Shown: positions 25,491-39,144, numbered from the stretch's first letter. The stretch is DNA of 64,000 nucleotides from Rotaria macrura (GCA_900239685.1 OENT01000142.1:1-64000); one strand, 5' to 3'. The notes: generated by a model not told the origin, from the letters alone. Made by a program: numbers and translations.

Positions 25491-26507
25491 CTATTTTGTC
25501 TGTGATTGGAATGTAACGATTAATTTCACCCAACCATCTGTTCCTACCAAGTTGAGCCAGTTTTTTTCGGGATACTTTGAGATGAGTTGATTGTAATGAT
25601 TCTTCGTTGACTCGTCATACACTCTTGCAATTAAATTGACATGAAAATATTCGATATTTTCCAATAACTTAGTCCACATGTGCTCGTCGGAGAACTTGTA
25701 ATCATAAGGATTGAATTTACCGTTCAATCGAAGACATCGTAAATTTGGCGCAATGTTTTTGATCCTTTCAATCTGTGTGAAAGTCGAATTTAGAAGATAT
25801 AGATTTACTTTTTTAAGATGAGTCAGAATTAGATTTTCAAATCGAATTACACGCGACTCATACATCGTGATTCGAAGTGAACACAATTGAGGCGTGCAGG
25901 ATAGAAGAGAAGAGAGATAAGTTGAAGAGATACCATCGATCTCAAGATGCTTTAAGGAATAATTCGTTGACCACTCGGTAGTCATCATATTGCCATTAGA
26001 AATATCACCCTTAAATGAACATTTTCGTAAAGTGGATCTTGAACTGCAGATAAACGACGTCAATGGTTGTAAATAATCTATATTTGTGCCATATCTCGCT
26101 TGATATGTAATACAAACAGCTTTAAGAGAAGAAATTTGCTCTACTGCAAAAATTAAAATTTGTATATTAGTATATAGTTTGGATCTTAAATAAATGGACA
26201 AAGATCGAAGATGAACGAGACCATGAGCATGCCATCGGAGAAATTGAATAAGACAGTTAGCGTTTCTTCGTACTACTGATAATGCATAGATACTTTCTAG
26301 ATAAATATGTGACCATGGCGATGTAGGTAATCTTTTATTTGATTCATCTTGTTTAATTTGTATAAATAATTGTAAATGTGGTGAACGTAGAAGTTGATCA
26401 AAAAATGAATTGAGAGTAGAAAACGATCGAACTATTCCACGTCCTTCCAAAAATGTAAATGTGTGTAACCATATTTCTAATGGTAAATCTTCTGCTTTAG
26501 ATATCAT
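25491..26507 (-). CDS. Intronless F-box protein
   Basis: A single 338-aa frame starting at the ATG at 26507. The N-terminus reads EDLPLEIWLHTFTFLEGR, a typical F-box (LPxEIW...IFxFL) that would bind SKP1 in an SCF ubiquitin ligase. The rest is leucine-rich with irregular repeats (LVHLRSLSIYL, SLKHLEIDGI, PQLCSLRITMYE, LKKVNLYLLN, PNLRCLRLNGK), suggesting degenerate leucine-rich repeats as the substrate-recognition part. It has no introns, unlike its intron-rich neighbours, as often seen in expanded invertebrate F-box families. The substrate is unknown and no specific orthologue can be named. Confidence 0.85.
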   Translation of the reverse strand: MISKAEDLPLEIWLHTFTFLEGRGIVRSFSTLNSFFDQLLRSPHLQLFIQIKQDESNKRLPTSPWSHIYLESIYALSVVRRNANCLIQFLRWHAHGLVHLRSLSIYLRSKLYTNIQILIFAVEQISSLKAVCITYQARYGTNIDYLQPLTSFICSSRSTLRKCSFKGDISNGNMMTTEWSTNYSLKHLEIDGISSTYLSSLLSCTPQLCSLRITMYESRVIRFENLILTHLKKVNLYLLNSTFTQIERIKNIAPNLRCLRLNGKFNPYDYKFSDEHMWTKLLENIEYFHVNLIARVYDESTKNHYNQLISKYPEKNWLNLVGTDGWVKLIVTFQSQTK

Positions 26508-28784
26508 GCTTTTTTCTCAAACGTGTCCTACTGACTTTCGAACGAAAGAAAGAGAAAACTCTTTTATATTTATGATAATCATGACTCATGATGTAATATC
26601 ACATCTACCAAACAAAAGCATAATGAAGTAATAAACAACTGCCAGCGACCTTTGCTTCATCATTTTTCCGGCTATGTTCTAGTTGAGAATATGAATGAAG
26701 TCAATTTAAGTACTAAAATGATTGACATTCATTCTTCGTTTGCTCTAACGTTATAAATTTAGTTCCTACGAGTGTTTACACATTAAAAAAGAAATTTCGA
26801 AATCGTACGAATACTTTCATATGAAGAGAAAATAATCGATTACTCAAACCAGTCATTTTTCTCACTTATTGATTTCAACGTAAGAACCTTGACAGAATCG
26901 CTACTAAATGTAATATGAAGGGTGTATATTTATGTTTTGATTTAATTTTGAAAGTATTAGTGTAAAGTATCATCAGAACATTTGATGAATTGATAACTGA
27001 ACCCTGTGAAAATCATTCTATTTGAGCATAATTCAAATTGTTGAAGCGTTCGATGACGTTCATAGAATGTAATATTTGTGTGGGTCATTTAATAAAGACT
27101 CGAAAACCAATTGATTCCAACAGCGATGAAACAGGTCTGTAATATAATAGTTCGTATCCTGATCTCAAACCTTTCAAACTTCTCTATCGTTGAATTTGCT
27201 GAAAGATCCTTTTGAAAACACTTTGAGTGGCATCATCTAACAATCGATCTTCAGCAAAAATGAAACGAATTCGACGTTCAAATAGGAATAGCATTGAGTA
27301 CGGTCGAATCATCGCTAAACTGGTGAATAGAGTGGAACTGTCTTCGACTTCAATGCAATATAATTCTTATGGAGATTCGATTTAGAAACTGACTTTGTCA
27401 ACATCATCAATAAGACAGATAATTTAAAACCTTGAAAACAGACGATCGAGATTCATCGAACATTCACAATTTGGATTGTAGAAGTAAAAATGATATAAAT
27501 TCCTTGGCAAAAATCTTTTCTAAGAACGTGTACCGAAGATCTATTGTTTTATCAGTTTGAATACATTGGAATATTAAGTTCATCGATTCAAATTACATGA
27601 CTGCTTTATGAACACATTAGTTTAATCCTTCAAAGAACGGGAAATTACTGGATGAACAAAAGAAAAATGAAAAACGTTTTCAATTTAATGTTGCATGTAA
27701 ATTGAGTCGAAGACAAACTATTTAATGCTAAACTGTTCTATCTATCGAATGAGAAGGTCATGATATAATGCGGGCTTTTTTTGAGAATAAAGTAAGGAAC
27801 GTTACGGTCGATTGCCTATACCTAAAGTGAATCTAGCAAAAAACAGTTGAGCTAAAATTTTAATGAAATATTGTGATAATTCCAGAGAAACCTACAAGAA
27901 CTTGTCTTGTTGTAGACCATCTATTTAAATAACTTGGAATACAGACCAATCAATTCACTGTTTGGAAACAAGATACATGAATGTTTTGTTCAGAAGTTGA
28001 AAACAATAAATTTTCGATTGATTGTCATACAGACAATTTAAATAAAATTTCGAATAAAGTTTCGTATCTTTATATAAATTTAGCAAATTTTTCTCGAGAT
28101 TTTCCTCTGTGTAGACAAACTTATTTCATTTAGATGCATTCATTATACTTTTAGTAGCACCATTATTTCTTTTTCTACCATAATTACATACATCCAGTTG
28201 TTCGATGAGTAATTATTTCATTCAACAATTAGCTTCTTTTTTGATGAAATAATTCATTACTTTGTCGGAACAGTAGTCGTCGGGAGATTCAGATCTAAAA
28301 ACTTCATCATTTTCAGTAAACTAATTTGAAACCGATGAATTTAAATACATTGAAAATAAACGAATCGAACACATCAAAGTTAAGTGTATTCAAAATTTTT
28401 ATATTGATTCACAAGTCAAATCAAGTATTTTTCTTTCGCTAAGTTCTATGTTATTTAATTATTTCTCTAAACTGCAACATTTGTACGATTTCTGATGGGT
28501 AATCCTACATCTTGAATGTGATCATATTAAATAGCATATAATCATAGACCGTCCAAGGCATTGAACTGAAATAACTATGATCAATATTTAAATCTCGAAC
28601 TATGGAATGTTTATTTCAGTTTTTCACCAAATTGACCTGATAAACTAATTCGTTGCTGTGAACTTGTTACAGATAAAGAGTTCGATTCGATCAACGTGTT
28701 AAATTTCTATTTTATTTGTTTCTCCTAATAATGTTTTTAATGAAATGGAAAAAAAAGAAGAATCTTTATTGTTATTTATAAGAG
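26508..28784. other. 2.3-kb intergenic region
   Basis: Lies between two minus-strand genes. No coding exon, repeat or RNA gene was recognised. The HADHA polyadenylation signal lies at its right end. Confidence 0.55.
28765..28770 (-). terminator. Polyadenylation signal of HADHA
   Basis: Minus-strand AATAAA, 15 bp past the HADHA stop codon. Confidence 0.55.
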
Positions 28785-31700
28785 TTAGGAATAAAATTTC
28801 TTGTTTTCTTTGGCCATGTCAACAAGTAGTTGGGTTGGTGTGAATCGATCGCCGTATTTACTACGGTGATTGTTCATATGGTCGACAATTTTGGAAACAC
28901 CATATGTATCCATAAAACGGAATGGGCCTAGAGAAACATTTGACAAAACAAAATGCTTGAACATAGAAGAATAGTATATTACCGCCTTTCATTGGAGGAA
29001 ATCCAAGCCCAAATACTGCACCAATATCACCATCGGTCTAGAAAAATAAATATTAAGCTTTTATTCATAATAAACGCATGTGTTTTCATTCATACTGGAG
29101 ATGTAATGATGTTTTCTTCGAGACACCGAGCTGCTTCGTTCAAAAATCGAAGAGCTGTACGCCACTGAATGCCTTCCATCGTAACTCTAAATTTTAAATT
29201 AAACGAAACATAAAATATTCATTCCTAGAACAGAAATTCCAACAATAGACTACTCAATAGTTCAAAAGGTGTGCTTATAGATGGCCGAAGAATGACCATA
29301 GCTTTGAGTCATTAATTAGATTGATAAAATTCTAATAAATATGTCGCGTTGATTTATTCGTTCCTTTTATGAAAAGAAATAATCTGAGGAAAAAGTAAAT
29401 TTGACTTTGTTCTATGTTTATTGGTGTAAAATTAATTTCAATTTTAGTATAGAATTTCATTTGAAAGATGTTAACCTGTTATTTGTCCATTGACCTCATA
29501 ACTGAGGAAAGATATCAACTCCGATATTCTTTTCTGATTTTTGCCTACAGATTGTTCTGATGATAGAGAAATGTTACGTTTAGATTTGAAGTATAGACAT
29601 TGTGAATTTAGATATAGGAAGGTACACTAGATTAGTTTCGATTGAAGAAAAAGGTCCCAGTTTATGAATAGACTTTTTATGGTATACATGACATCCATTA
29701 AAATATAGATCCTTTTCGATGGACATAGTTTATATCTTGAAAGCCTAATATCTCGAAAAGAATTTTAATAGATGAAAAATGTGGATGACATCTGACAAAA
29801 CTTCGTCGTTACATCAGTAATAGATTCAGAGACATCTTTAAGATAGAAAATGGATCTATGCTTCCCAAGTTTGATTTAAGATTTAATCTCCACAAAAAAT
29901 CTATAAATGAACTCATACAAATCTTAATGAACTTCAAAAGATGCGTTGCTATCCGAATCGTTCGTTGACGTCCCCAGATTTTCTATACTGAAGGCCACTT
30001 TGTACATTTCCTTTGAGTATGCTCCAAAAAGAGTGATTCCCGTTTCTGCTAATCTTTTTAAATATGCTAGCTTTAACAACTTTTCTTTTAATACCGTAAA
30101 AGCCACTAGCTTCTATGTCGCACTTTGATTGTAATTGTTCTTGGTTATCATCAGATAGTTGTCTGCTTTCCTTTAGTTCTACAATTGAAATGTAAACTAG
30201 AAAACAGACAACAAGTTCTCATTCACATGAACATGAATGAAACACGCGAAAGTAACTCATCGAAATCATTTGTTCAAAGCTAAACAAATACGAAAATGTA
30301 CTTGTACTCGATCATCTCTAGAACTGTCATTCTATGATTCTCAATCTCTTTGTAAATTAAGTAATGAAAGATTAAGTTTTTTCATATGATCACAATTCTC
30401 TTGATTTCGGCTTAGTATGTTTTCATCGCAATACGAAATAAAAATCAAAGTATTGTTGTTTTCGATGAACAATAATCTGAATGTACCACATCTACTCTAA
30501 AACAAAGCAGTATATCATACGTACTTTTCTTTAGCTTCTTTCGTATAATTCTTAATAATTTCAGTGAATTTTGGATTGATTTCACGATCGCCACCTTTAA
30601 CACCTTCTTGATAAATGTATAAACCTTGACCCGTCTTTCTTCCATGTAAATTATTTCGTACAAGTTCTGCAAATAATTGTGGCATAGACTCATCTGTTAG
30701 GCGTTCACCGAAAACAACTTGCATGTCACGTGCAATATGAGCGGCAACATCAATACCAACTTCGTCGAATAATGTTGCAGAACCAACAGGAAAACCAAAT
30801 TTCTTAGTTGCTTTATCAATATCTTTCGGCGAAGCACCTTCTTGAAGAAGACTAAAAACTTCGGCACCAGCAAACATCAATAAGCGTGTTGTATAAAAGC
30901 CCGGACCATCACCGACAACAATGACAACTTTGCCTTGCTTAATGCCAACGCTAACAGCTGAACGTATTGTATCCTCCGATGTTTGTTTAGATCGAACGAT
31001 TTCTAATAGTTCCATTTTATCTACAGGTGAAAAATAATGCATACCAATTACCTAAAATATGGAAATGAACATATAAAAAACGATGAATCATTGTTATTCT
31101 TGTCATTTTTTATTATGTACTTTATGTGGACGTCGACTGTTAGCAGCTATTAGATGAATAGGTAATGCTGATGTATTTGAAGCAAATACGCAATGCTCTG
31201 GGATGCGTTGTTCTATTTCAGCCAGCACATTTTGTTTCAATTTAAGATCTTCGAATACAGCTTCGATGACTATGTCACATTTCTCGATATTATCGAGTGT
31301 TGTCTGACAATCGAGATTTGATAATATATTATCATACTCAGCACTACAACCAATATGAAAAAAAAATTCATTTTCATTAAAATAAATTTCTTTTATTTTA
31401 CGTTGTAATTCGTTTTCGTTTAACATAACCTTGATAGCCTTTAGTTATTTGTGAATAGCCACGTGAAAGTGCTTGAGATGTTTTATCACGTAATATAACA
31501 TTATAACCTTTATCGATAGATACATGTGCAATGCCGGCACCCATAAAACCGGCACCAAGAACAGCAATGTTTCTGAAATAGTTCATTATTGTGTTTTTTT
31601 TCGATTAAAGATGGGCATTATATTAATGAATTTTATTTGCATTAACTCACTTTACTTCTCTTTCTGGTTTACCATAATTATTTTTCTTGCAATGTGTACG

Positions 31701-34700
31701 TCCGTGAAATAGACTTATTAAGGCTTTGGATTCACTTGTGAAACCAAGTTCTGCGAAACCCTAAAATTCATAATTGTAAAAATTATCAAAATATTAACTA
31801 TTCATGATTGTTTATGAGTTACAACTTCAATCAAAGAATACTGTTAGTACAACATAAGACTATGNCTGTTACTTATTTTCAGGACGTGTTCAAGGCACTA
31901 ATTCAACGAGTTGCTAAACATATATGCAACGGTCTGCTCAATTCAGCACACAGAATGACATAAATACTGTCCTACCGGTTTTCATAATGTCTCTGATTGT
32001 TTAATATTCTCCTTTGATGATTCCTGAAAATATACTGTATGTTTCATTTTCGGGAACATGCCTTTTATGATATAAGCAAAAGAACAGTAAATTGAAGGTT
32101 TAAGTCATGACTAACATGAAACATTCAAATTTTATCATTTTACACAAAACAGCTTCTATGTTTGGAGAATTCATGATAGAACTGTGATGCATGTGGATGA
32201 AAATATGGAAATCTTAAAGAAAAACTAATCATATCTGCGACCAATATATATTAAGCGTTAAGTATGATCCTTAGTGCTGATCACAACGACGTTCAGACTT
32301 GGATATAAGTATGCACTTCTAATCTCTAATTCATTCACTTCATAGTTAAAGTAGATCACTTACTTCTGACACTGCATTCTGTGCCACTTTCGGACTGCCT
32401 TCAACAGTTTTTTTGACAACCTAAACAAGGATATTGTTTTCTGTTTCGTATCAACTCCTTAGTAATCAATAGAATGAAATACGCACATCTAGAATTTTTA
32501 ATGGTGCTGGATAGAGACCTTGTGTTTGTGACATCACTTTCTTGTGAGCTTGTTTAAAGATGTAATTCTTTACATATGAACTTGACATAATTTTATTTTT
32601 GATACCTATAATAATGGCAAAGTAGTAGGTAAGACAAAATAAATTTTCTTACTTTCTACTAAACCAGGTTCCTTGCTCGTAGGTTTCTGCACAGCAAGCT
32701 GTCTAGAAACAGATCACATTACAGAATGAGTTAAGATGAAATAGAAAGTTTTTTTGAAAACTTTTTCTCAATCGAAAGAAGTGCAAGTCGTAAACGCACA
32801 GAAATTCAATCATTGATTGACACAAGTCACGTCAAATCAGTAGAAAAATTAGTTAAGAATGAAATCCCCATCGACTCTTCCAGTGTACTTAACGACAAAG
32901 ATTTAACCCATTTTGAAAAATAAATTAATCATAGTATCTATTATGTTAGGACATTCTCATTTTTTTCAGCAATTCTTCGCAAACTATATTCAATATGTAC
33001 TTTCTAAGAGCGAGTTGCATAAAGAAATCTATTGATAGACAGGTCTACGACTGATCACCGGGAACAATGTTCAAAAATAATTTTCTTTTTTTGCCGATAC
33101 CTACAATGTTCATGATTATCATAGTTTTCATACAAGTAATATCCTACATTTCAATAGACAATGATAGACACCGAATGAGGTGTGATCTCTTGTCTCACTC
33201 TTGATCACTTTGTGAATCGATTCCTTTCTATTAGCTATTCATTTTTCTCTCAGCTGAAAGAAGAAAAATTTGACTCGTATTCTAAATAGTCTTTACACAC
33301 TGGATTCGAAAATTCTTCAAGTTGACTTTGGACCTCGATAAAAATAGTGACAGAAATATTCAAAATTACTGTGATAAATACTAGTAACAGAGGAAGTCTT
33401 TCCTGACGTTTTCGATATTGTACAAAAATTGTGTCACTCCAAAACCTTGCATTAGAATATTTAAAAAACAATTCCCTCCGTGTTGCTCTCCTTTCAAAAA
33501 ATATTATGCTTTCAGTTGTATTCTTCAATCTAAAATTCAAGAGTACTTTAAGTTGTCTTCAATGCTCAGTCTATACTAGTTTGAACAGAATTTTTATTAG
33601 ACAAACGTATTTGAGTCACTTCGGATCTATGTCATCATCGTAACAACCAAACATACTTAGCTTTTTGCACGGCAACTGCTCGGAGATAATTCATATTTTT
33701 TTCTTCAACTGATTGTAAACCTGGTCCGATTGGTTCAATAAGATCATCGACCAAGCCCATTGATTTAGCTTTTTTGGCTTTGATTTCTTTGCCAGTTAAG
33801 ATAAGATCAAGTGCATCTGGTAAAGCAAGCATTTTTACTAATCTTTGTATACCACCAGCACCAGGTAATAAACCTAATTTAATTTCAGGTACACCAAAGC
33901 CAGTTCGTTTGTCATTCATTGCTATACGATAATGACACGCTAAAGCAGTCTAAAATATTTTCAATGATAGAAATATATCAACGGTCTTATAAAACAAACT
34001 TCAAGTCCACCACCAAGACATGAACCAGAAACGGCAGCAACCAGTGGTTTCTTCGATTGCTCAATATGATTCAAAATATCTTGACTTGACGATGCCAAGC
34101 GATATAGTTCATCACGACTTTTAGCTGATTCAAGCATACTGAATAGACAAATGTATAGGTAGAAAGATAATCAATAGATATGAGAGATTCTTTCGAACTT
34201 TATATCAGCACCAGCAATGAATGAACCAGGTTTACTTGACATGAAAACGATCCCTTTGACTTTATCGTCACTTTGTAAACGATCAAATATTGGAAGAAAT
34301 TCATCCAAAAATTCTAGAGACAATGTATTAACCTTAAAATTATTTAATTAGAGAATCAAAGTAGTAAAAGTGTGTTTTTTAATACTTTGGAATTTTCTTG
34401 ATTGAATAGTATAACGGCAACATCATCTTGATACTCGATTTGAAAATTTTTCGAATCTGCTACAACATGTTTAGTTTGAAGAAAAATGATTAGTAAAAGA
34501 ATCCCTTTTCAAAATGATATCTACTATGTTTTTTTGGAAGTTGTTGTTGAACTGATGTAGATGCAAGTCGAGTATATAGCTGTCTGGTGGCTAAACGTTC
34601 AATAAGATAAGATTAACTTTATCAAACATGTTTTATTTTGATCATACCTGGCGAACGAGTAAGAGTTGATAGCCGTTGCTGACGACAAAGTAATGATGTG

Positions 34701-34717
34701 AGAATAGCTGAAGCCAT
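28785..34717 (-). CDS. HADHA: Mitochondrial trifunctional enzyme subunit alpha
   Basis: Sixteen exons from 34717 down: 34648-34717, 34525-34590, 34386-34459, 34199-34332, 34000-34138, 33657-33949, 32653-32702, 32487-32605, 32364-32420, 31651-31760, 31402-31572, 31121-31343, 30525-31051, 29096-29186, 28983-29037, 28785-28927. They give 773 aa (human 763). It catalyses long-chain enoyl-CoA hydration and 3-hydroxyacyl-CoA dehydrogenation on the mitochondrial inner membrane. The Arg/Ser/Thr-rich start ([15 protein letters not shown]) suits a mitochondrial presequence. Hydratase glutamates sit in GGGLE (E161) and VPE (E183), 22 apart as in human. The dehydrogenase NAD site is GAGFMGAG (about 377-384) and the active-site His is in [15 protein letters not shown]. 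The end is KKFYS. A 5'UTR intron (34729-34810) precedes the start. Introns near 29.2-30.5, 31.8-32.4 and 32.7-33.7 kb are long; one ambiguous base (31865) lies in an intron. Confidence 0.95.
29949..30178 (-). CDS. Possible nested exon in the long HADHA intron (unknown secreted or basic peptide)
   Basis: Within the 1.3-kb HADHA intron (29187-30524) a minus-strand acceptor (ttgtag) opens a frame of 75 codons ending in a stop. It starts [16 protein letters not shown] and continues with [15 protein letters not shown] and ends NERFG. The composition is protein-like, with basic pairs (KR, KK) that could be processing sites. No upstream exon with a start codon or signal peptide could be joined with confidence. 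It could be the last exon of a small nested gene, an alternative HADHA exon, or chance, since the opposite strand is also open over part of the region. No family is recognised. Confidence 0.25.
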
Positions 34718-37283
34718 TTACGAAATATCTATAATATTTAATTCAACCACAATTTGTTATCATTTAGAGATGTGTATGATAGAGCAAAGGTCTCTTTTTC
34801 TATTATTTACCTGGTAAAGAAGGCGTCACCAATGAGAGTATGAATGCAAATTGGTTGTGGTAAATTATATATTTGAATCGAGAAAGGAAACCACTGTCAG
34901 AATTTTTTAATAAAATTCGAGTAAAAATTATCTTGGAGAAAAAAGCCATACCTTTGAGCGACATCTACGGAAGATACCTTCTACATCTATGACCAAACAA
35001 CATTCAGTGAATGTTCAAAAGTTTTGGTTTCAAACTGTGATGAAAACTGATTGATGCAATAAGAAACTTCTACTGACAATTGTCAAGACAAATGAAGTGA
35101 CTGCAAAGTTAAGAAATCCGTAATTTTATCGTCTTTTTTTGTATTTTATTATTCACGGATAGGTCTTATATAAAAAAGACACACCTTCACCATTGTGAGT
35201 CTCAGCATATAGATCATTGAATTCGCTCAATTCCTAATTCGAATTATTATAGAAATCTGACTGTTCACCCTAGTGTCAAATAGAATTTACGACGGAGAAT
35301 CTTGTCGTATTGATATGTTGACTCGTCATACTCTTTAATCATTGTATGAAATATATACTTGTAGAAAAGAAGTCTTTTACGGTACACAAAACTTGAATAA
35401 TATGAAATCAAAACGTTCTTACTCTAAGACTGTTCTTTCTTCGAGGATAGATAATAATATTGTTTCTGTGTCAAAATAGAAACATATAATCGTTTTACGA
35501 ATAAAATTTCAACAGTATTGCAAAAGAAAATCTTTATATGATCAACTCCTTGGAGTTCATCACGAATCTATTTTCATAGCAAGATTGTCTACCTATGATT
35601 TGCTGTGCTATTGAACTCGAATGGCAATGCTTATATTTATTGTCTTTTTTTATAATCTGATTGAATAACTAAATAATATTGTAAACCTATCGAAGTGTGA
35701 CTATTTAGTCTTTCTAATGCAATACAAACTGCCAATTACGAATCTGCCTAAACGCGACGCGAAATTTTTCACTCATCTATAGCTTGTCAGATTTGGGCTA
35801 TAGTTGTTAAATGATTCACCTGAAAAATATACTAACTAGACTTAGGAAATCATCCGTATCACTGATTTGAACAAAAAGTTTTGAAATAACTTTTTATGAC
35901 ATACAAACTACGCTAGAAGGATGTTTCTTATTAAAGATACATCTTTTTCGAAATAATGTAACAATATTAAGTACTACAGATATACTATTCCATTTTATGA
36001 AACGATGTATATTCGGTTTTAGAATAAAATTTCACTTGAAATATACCTATATTTTACTTTACTACAGTTTTTTCAAACTTTATGCTGTCTTTTTCGTAAT
36101 AAGAGCGAGCCAAAAGTATCGTGATGGATCATAGCATTGAAAAAATGAGAGAAAAATCTCTAATGATCTGTTTATACTAGTCAAAGCGTTGCTTATATCT
36201 TTGTATTGCATACGATCATGGGTCGACTAGTAACACTAAAAGAATATGATTAGTTCTGGTATGATAGTTTACTTTCTGATGAAAAGAAAAGAGAAATCGT
36301 CCTACTTATATCAAAATCAATCCTTTGCTGAAAATCCAACCAACTGAATTTGATTGCCTATGCATGATATTTTGCCTGTGGTATCTGAATTCTACTTTCA
36401 ATATTTGTGTTGCATATAAGCCATATTCCATTTTGTAGGATTCATAAAAGAAATCATAAATGCAGCGTTTATCGACGCAAACTTTAATCGTATTAATTAA
36501 TGTGTATTTCCTCGTTGATCAAAGTACACCTTGTTGTGACGATTTTGCAAGTTGTAAGGCTCGGCTGAAACTATCAAGTTCTTTTTCTTACTAGTTAATT
36601 ACTATTGAGTGAAGTTTGGAAGTCAAGAATGCAACTAGCCAGTTCAGACAGAGAGGACGGTAACGTTTTTTACTTTAAAATGTAGATATGTCCCTTCATA
36701 AGGGATTTTGAGTGGCACGAAGTATTATGTTATAACCGCATCCCCTTCTCTCGCTGTTTATGACCTTGATATGAATAAAGCGACGATTAAGTAAATTTTA
36801 ACAAGCACCATGGATATTCAATGATCTAATGAAGGATGACGGCTACTGCTTTGCCTACGATCATATTGGTAGTAAACAGTTGAATAATATCTCACAATCT
36901 AGTCAATAAGTTCTACAAAGTGTCAGCAGTCACGAATTTTTAACTCTGAAAGCCATACTATATGACGAGTTCAACATGATCGACCTCTACGTAATCTCTA
37001 TGAACAACAACAACAAATCGTCGATTACCAGCATGTTATGTTGACAACTTCGTCAACGAAAATCATTGCATTATACCAAGATTTCAACCATGTTCTATGC
37101 TTTTTAGTATATGAGCTTTGATTATTTAACTAATAAAGTGTAATAAGCCGAAAATCATAAACATATATTCGTTCTATCATAAGAATTAAAGACAAACATT
37201 CTTTTGAATGATTATAATATGTATCCTTGGTTAATATTGGATTCGCCTAGAGCATTTATCGACCTGAATCTTGACTAGCGACT

Positions 37284-38224
37284 GATCGGAAAGTTTATAT
37301 TCACAAGATGTTTTTTCATTTTTGACTCACAAGAACGTATTCTTAGAGAGTGAAAAGCTATGAGAGAGGACTTCAATTTTGTACGCTTTCTCAATGTGGA
37401 CTTTAAAATGTTGTATCTTTTTCTGTTCAAGAGTAGTTAGAAAACATTTGCAAGATCCAAAAACTTGGTGTGGGGAGATCCCGTGGACCAAAGTTTCTGA
37501 TTAAAATTTTGATTTCTTTTGACTAGCTTGAAAGTATTTTGAGATAAAGCGAAACTAGGGACCAGAATCAGAATTTTGCGCCCTTGCTGAATATATACTT
37601 AGAAACGTTGTATCTTGTTTCGTTCGAGACTAGTAAAAATCTTTGAGAGGCTTAAACAATTATATTTGGACTCCAGGCAAGCATGTTTTCCTAACACATA
37701 CGAGTCCCTTTGGGAACATGCTAAAATATTTTTGATTCTGTAGTTTTATAGAGTGAACAATGCTTTACAAAATGCGTTATTGAACTAAACTGTAGTTCTT
37801 ATGCACGGAAAACTATGCGCATTTTTCGAAGAGCCTGTTCAACATCACACGATGCTTTGCGAAAAAGAACGATTTTCCAAAACTGATGATTTAGGAAAAG
37901 CAGAAATTCAGAAGCCTTGTCTAAAAACATAAAAAACTCAAATAGCACATTTCGTAGAATAGGTTTTGCTCTTCACGTTTGTATAATAATAAAGGTTCCA
38001 ATTTTTAGTTTTGGATCTTCGAAGCAAAAAGACAAAAATGTGAAGAAAATAATTCCGTTCGATTTTATATTTTGGGTCTTTCGGAGATTACTTAGTTACT
38101 CTTGAACAGAAAAAGATACAACATTTCTAAGCCCACATTGAGAAAGAGTACAAAATTGAGGTCCCTAGCTCATAGCTTTTCACTCTCTAAGAACAATTTC
38201 CAGTGAGTCAAAAACTTTCCAATC
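37284..38224. mobile_element. Non-autonomous element with long, imperfect terminal inverted repeats
   Basis: A left arm (about 37321-37440) and a right arm (about 38090-38217) are inverted copies. Shared blocks include ttgactcac, tcttagagagtgaaaagcta, caattttgtac, ctttctcaatgtgg and the 20-base ttgtatctttttctgttcaa. Similarity weakens but continues outward to ggaaagttt at both ends. A third, more diverged copy of the same unit lies inside in direct orientation (about 37553-37635: ctagggacc, cttagaaacgttgtatct). No transposase frame is visible between the arms. This fits a MITE or foldback element of a DNA transposon. Exact ends, target duplication and superfamily were not resolved, and arm divergence suggests it is not recent. 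Confidence 0.7.
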
Positions 38225-38393
38225 AAACTTTAGTTCGATCTTGAATTGGGTGAAAACATTCGTTCTAAGTAAAGTCTTAGTATTGACAATGAAAATTATG
38301 CTGGATTCGGGATTTCTATCCATGAGCTATAGCAGATTAATAACATGTGCTTTTATAACAACCACCCTAAAATTCATTGTTAAATTAGAAAAC

Positions 38394-38636
38394 TTATAAA
38401 TCATTGAATGTGTGAATCAATATCCCACCGAATATTGTCTCTGGCTTTTTTAAAATGAAATTTTCAATTTTCAATCCATTATATACAATGCAAGTATCAT
38501 CATCGGGTTGTAGTTCATCAAACGAAATTCCAAATCCAACTATAATTTCAGGGCTTAAGTTGTCATTCAAACTTGGATCTGATGACGACATTGGCCAAAT
38601 CGAGATTGATCTTCGACATATGAATGTATATTTCAC
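38394..38636 (-). other. Short protein-like frame, possible gene fragment
   Basis: A minus-strand frame of 80 codons with balanced composition (SPEIIVGFGISFDELQPDDD, CIVYNGLKIENFILKKPET) ends in a stop at 38394. No real ATG lies at its upstream edge; an acceptor-like gaag precedes the protein-like part. The plus strand is also open here, so chance is possible. It lies just outside the inverted-repeat element. No family is recognised. Confidence 0.25.
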
Positions 38637-39144
38637 TTTTACAAATCTTCGAATATTTTACTCATATGCATTTCGAGGTTTAAAATCTTCTAAAATTGAT
38701 ATTGTTGAGACTAATTTTAACACAATTATGATTTAAAAATATGAATGCTCTTTTCAAGTTTTCTCTTTTACATGCAAAGAAGTCTCTAATACCATATCAA
38801 TCTAGCTCGTTATATTTTGCTTGTGTTGAAAGGCAATTGTATTAGTCTCATGAAATCTCACACATGCAATAGTGTACAGATAATGATTCGTATGGTTGCA
38901 TCATATGTATCAGTTGCAACTTGATATTTTTCATAATATGTTTCTTCTTCTCCTGATTTTTGTATTACATATGAATGAGTTTATCATCGTCAAATAACAA
39001 TATGTAATCGTCGATATTAGTCTGTTTCATTTCTTAAGAGTCTATGAAAATCCAGATGAATCCTTTTTATTTGTTATTCAATTCATGATAGTGACAAGCA
39101 ATCAAATTGTTGAAAAAATATTCATCCTATGTATTGTTAATTGT

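Larger units (their letters stand above)
34811..39144. other. 4.3-kb region upstream of HADHA with a repeat element
   Basis: The right-hand flank of HADHA includes its 5'UTR exon beginning around 34811 and a TATA-like attatata near 34864 (reading tatataat on the minus strand). The rest lacks convincing genes apart from the inverted-repeat element at 37.3-38.2 kb and a short minus-strand frame at 38.4-38.6 kb, both listed separately. Confidence 0.5.
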
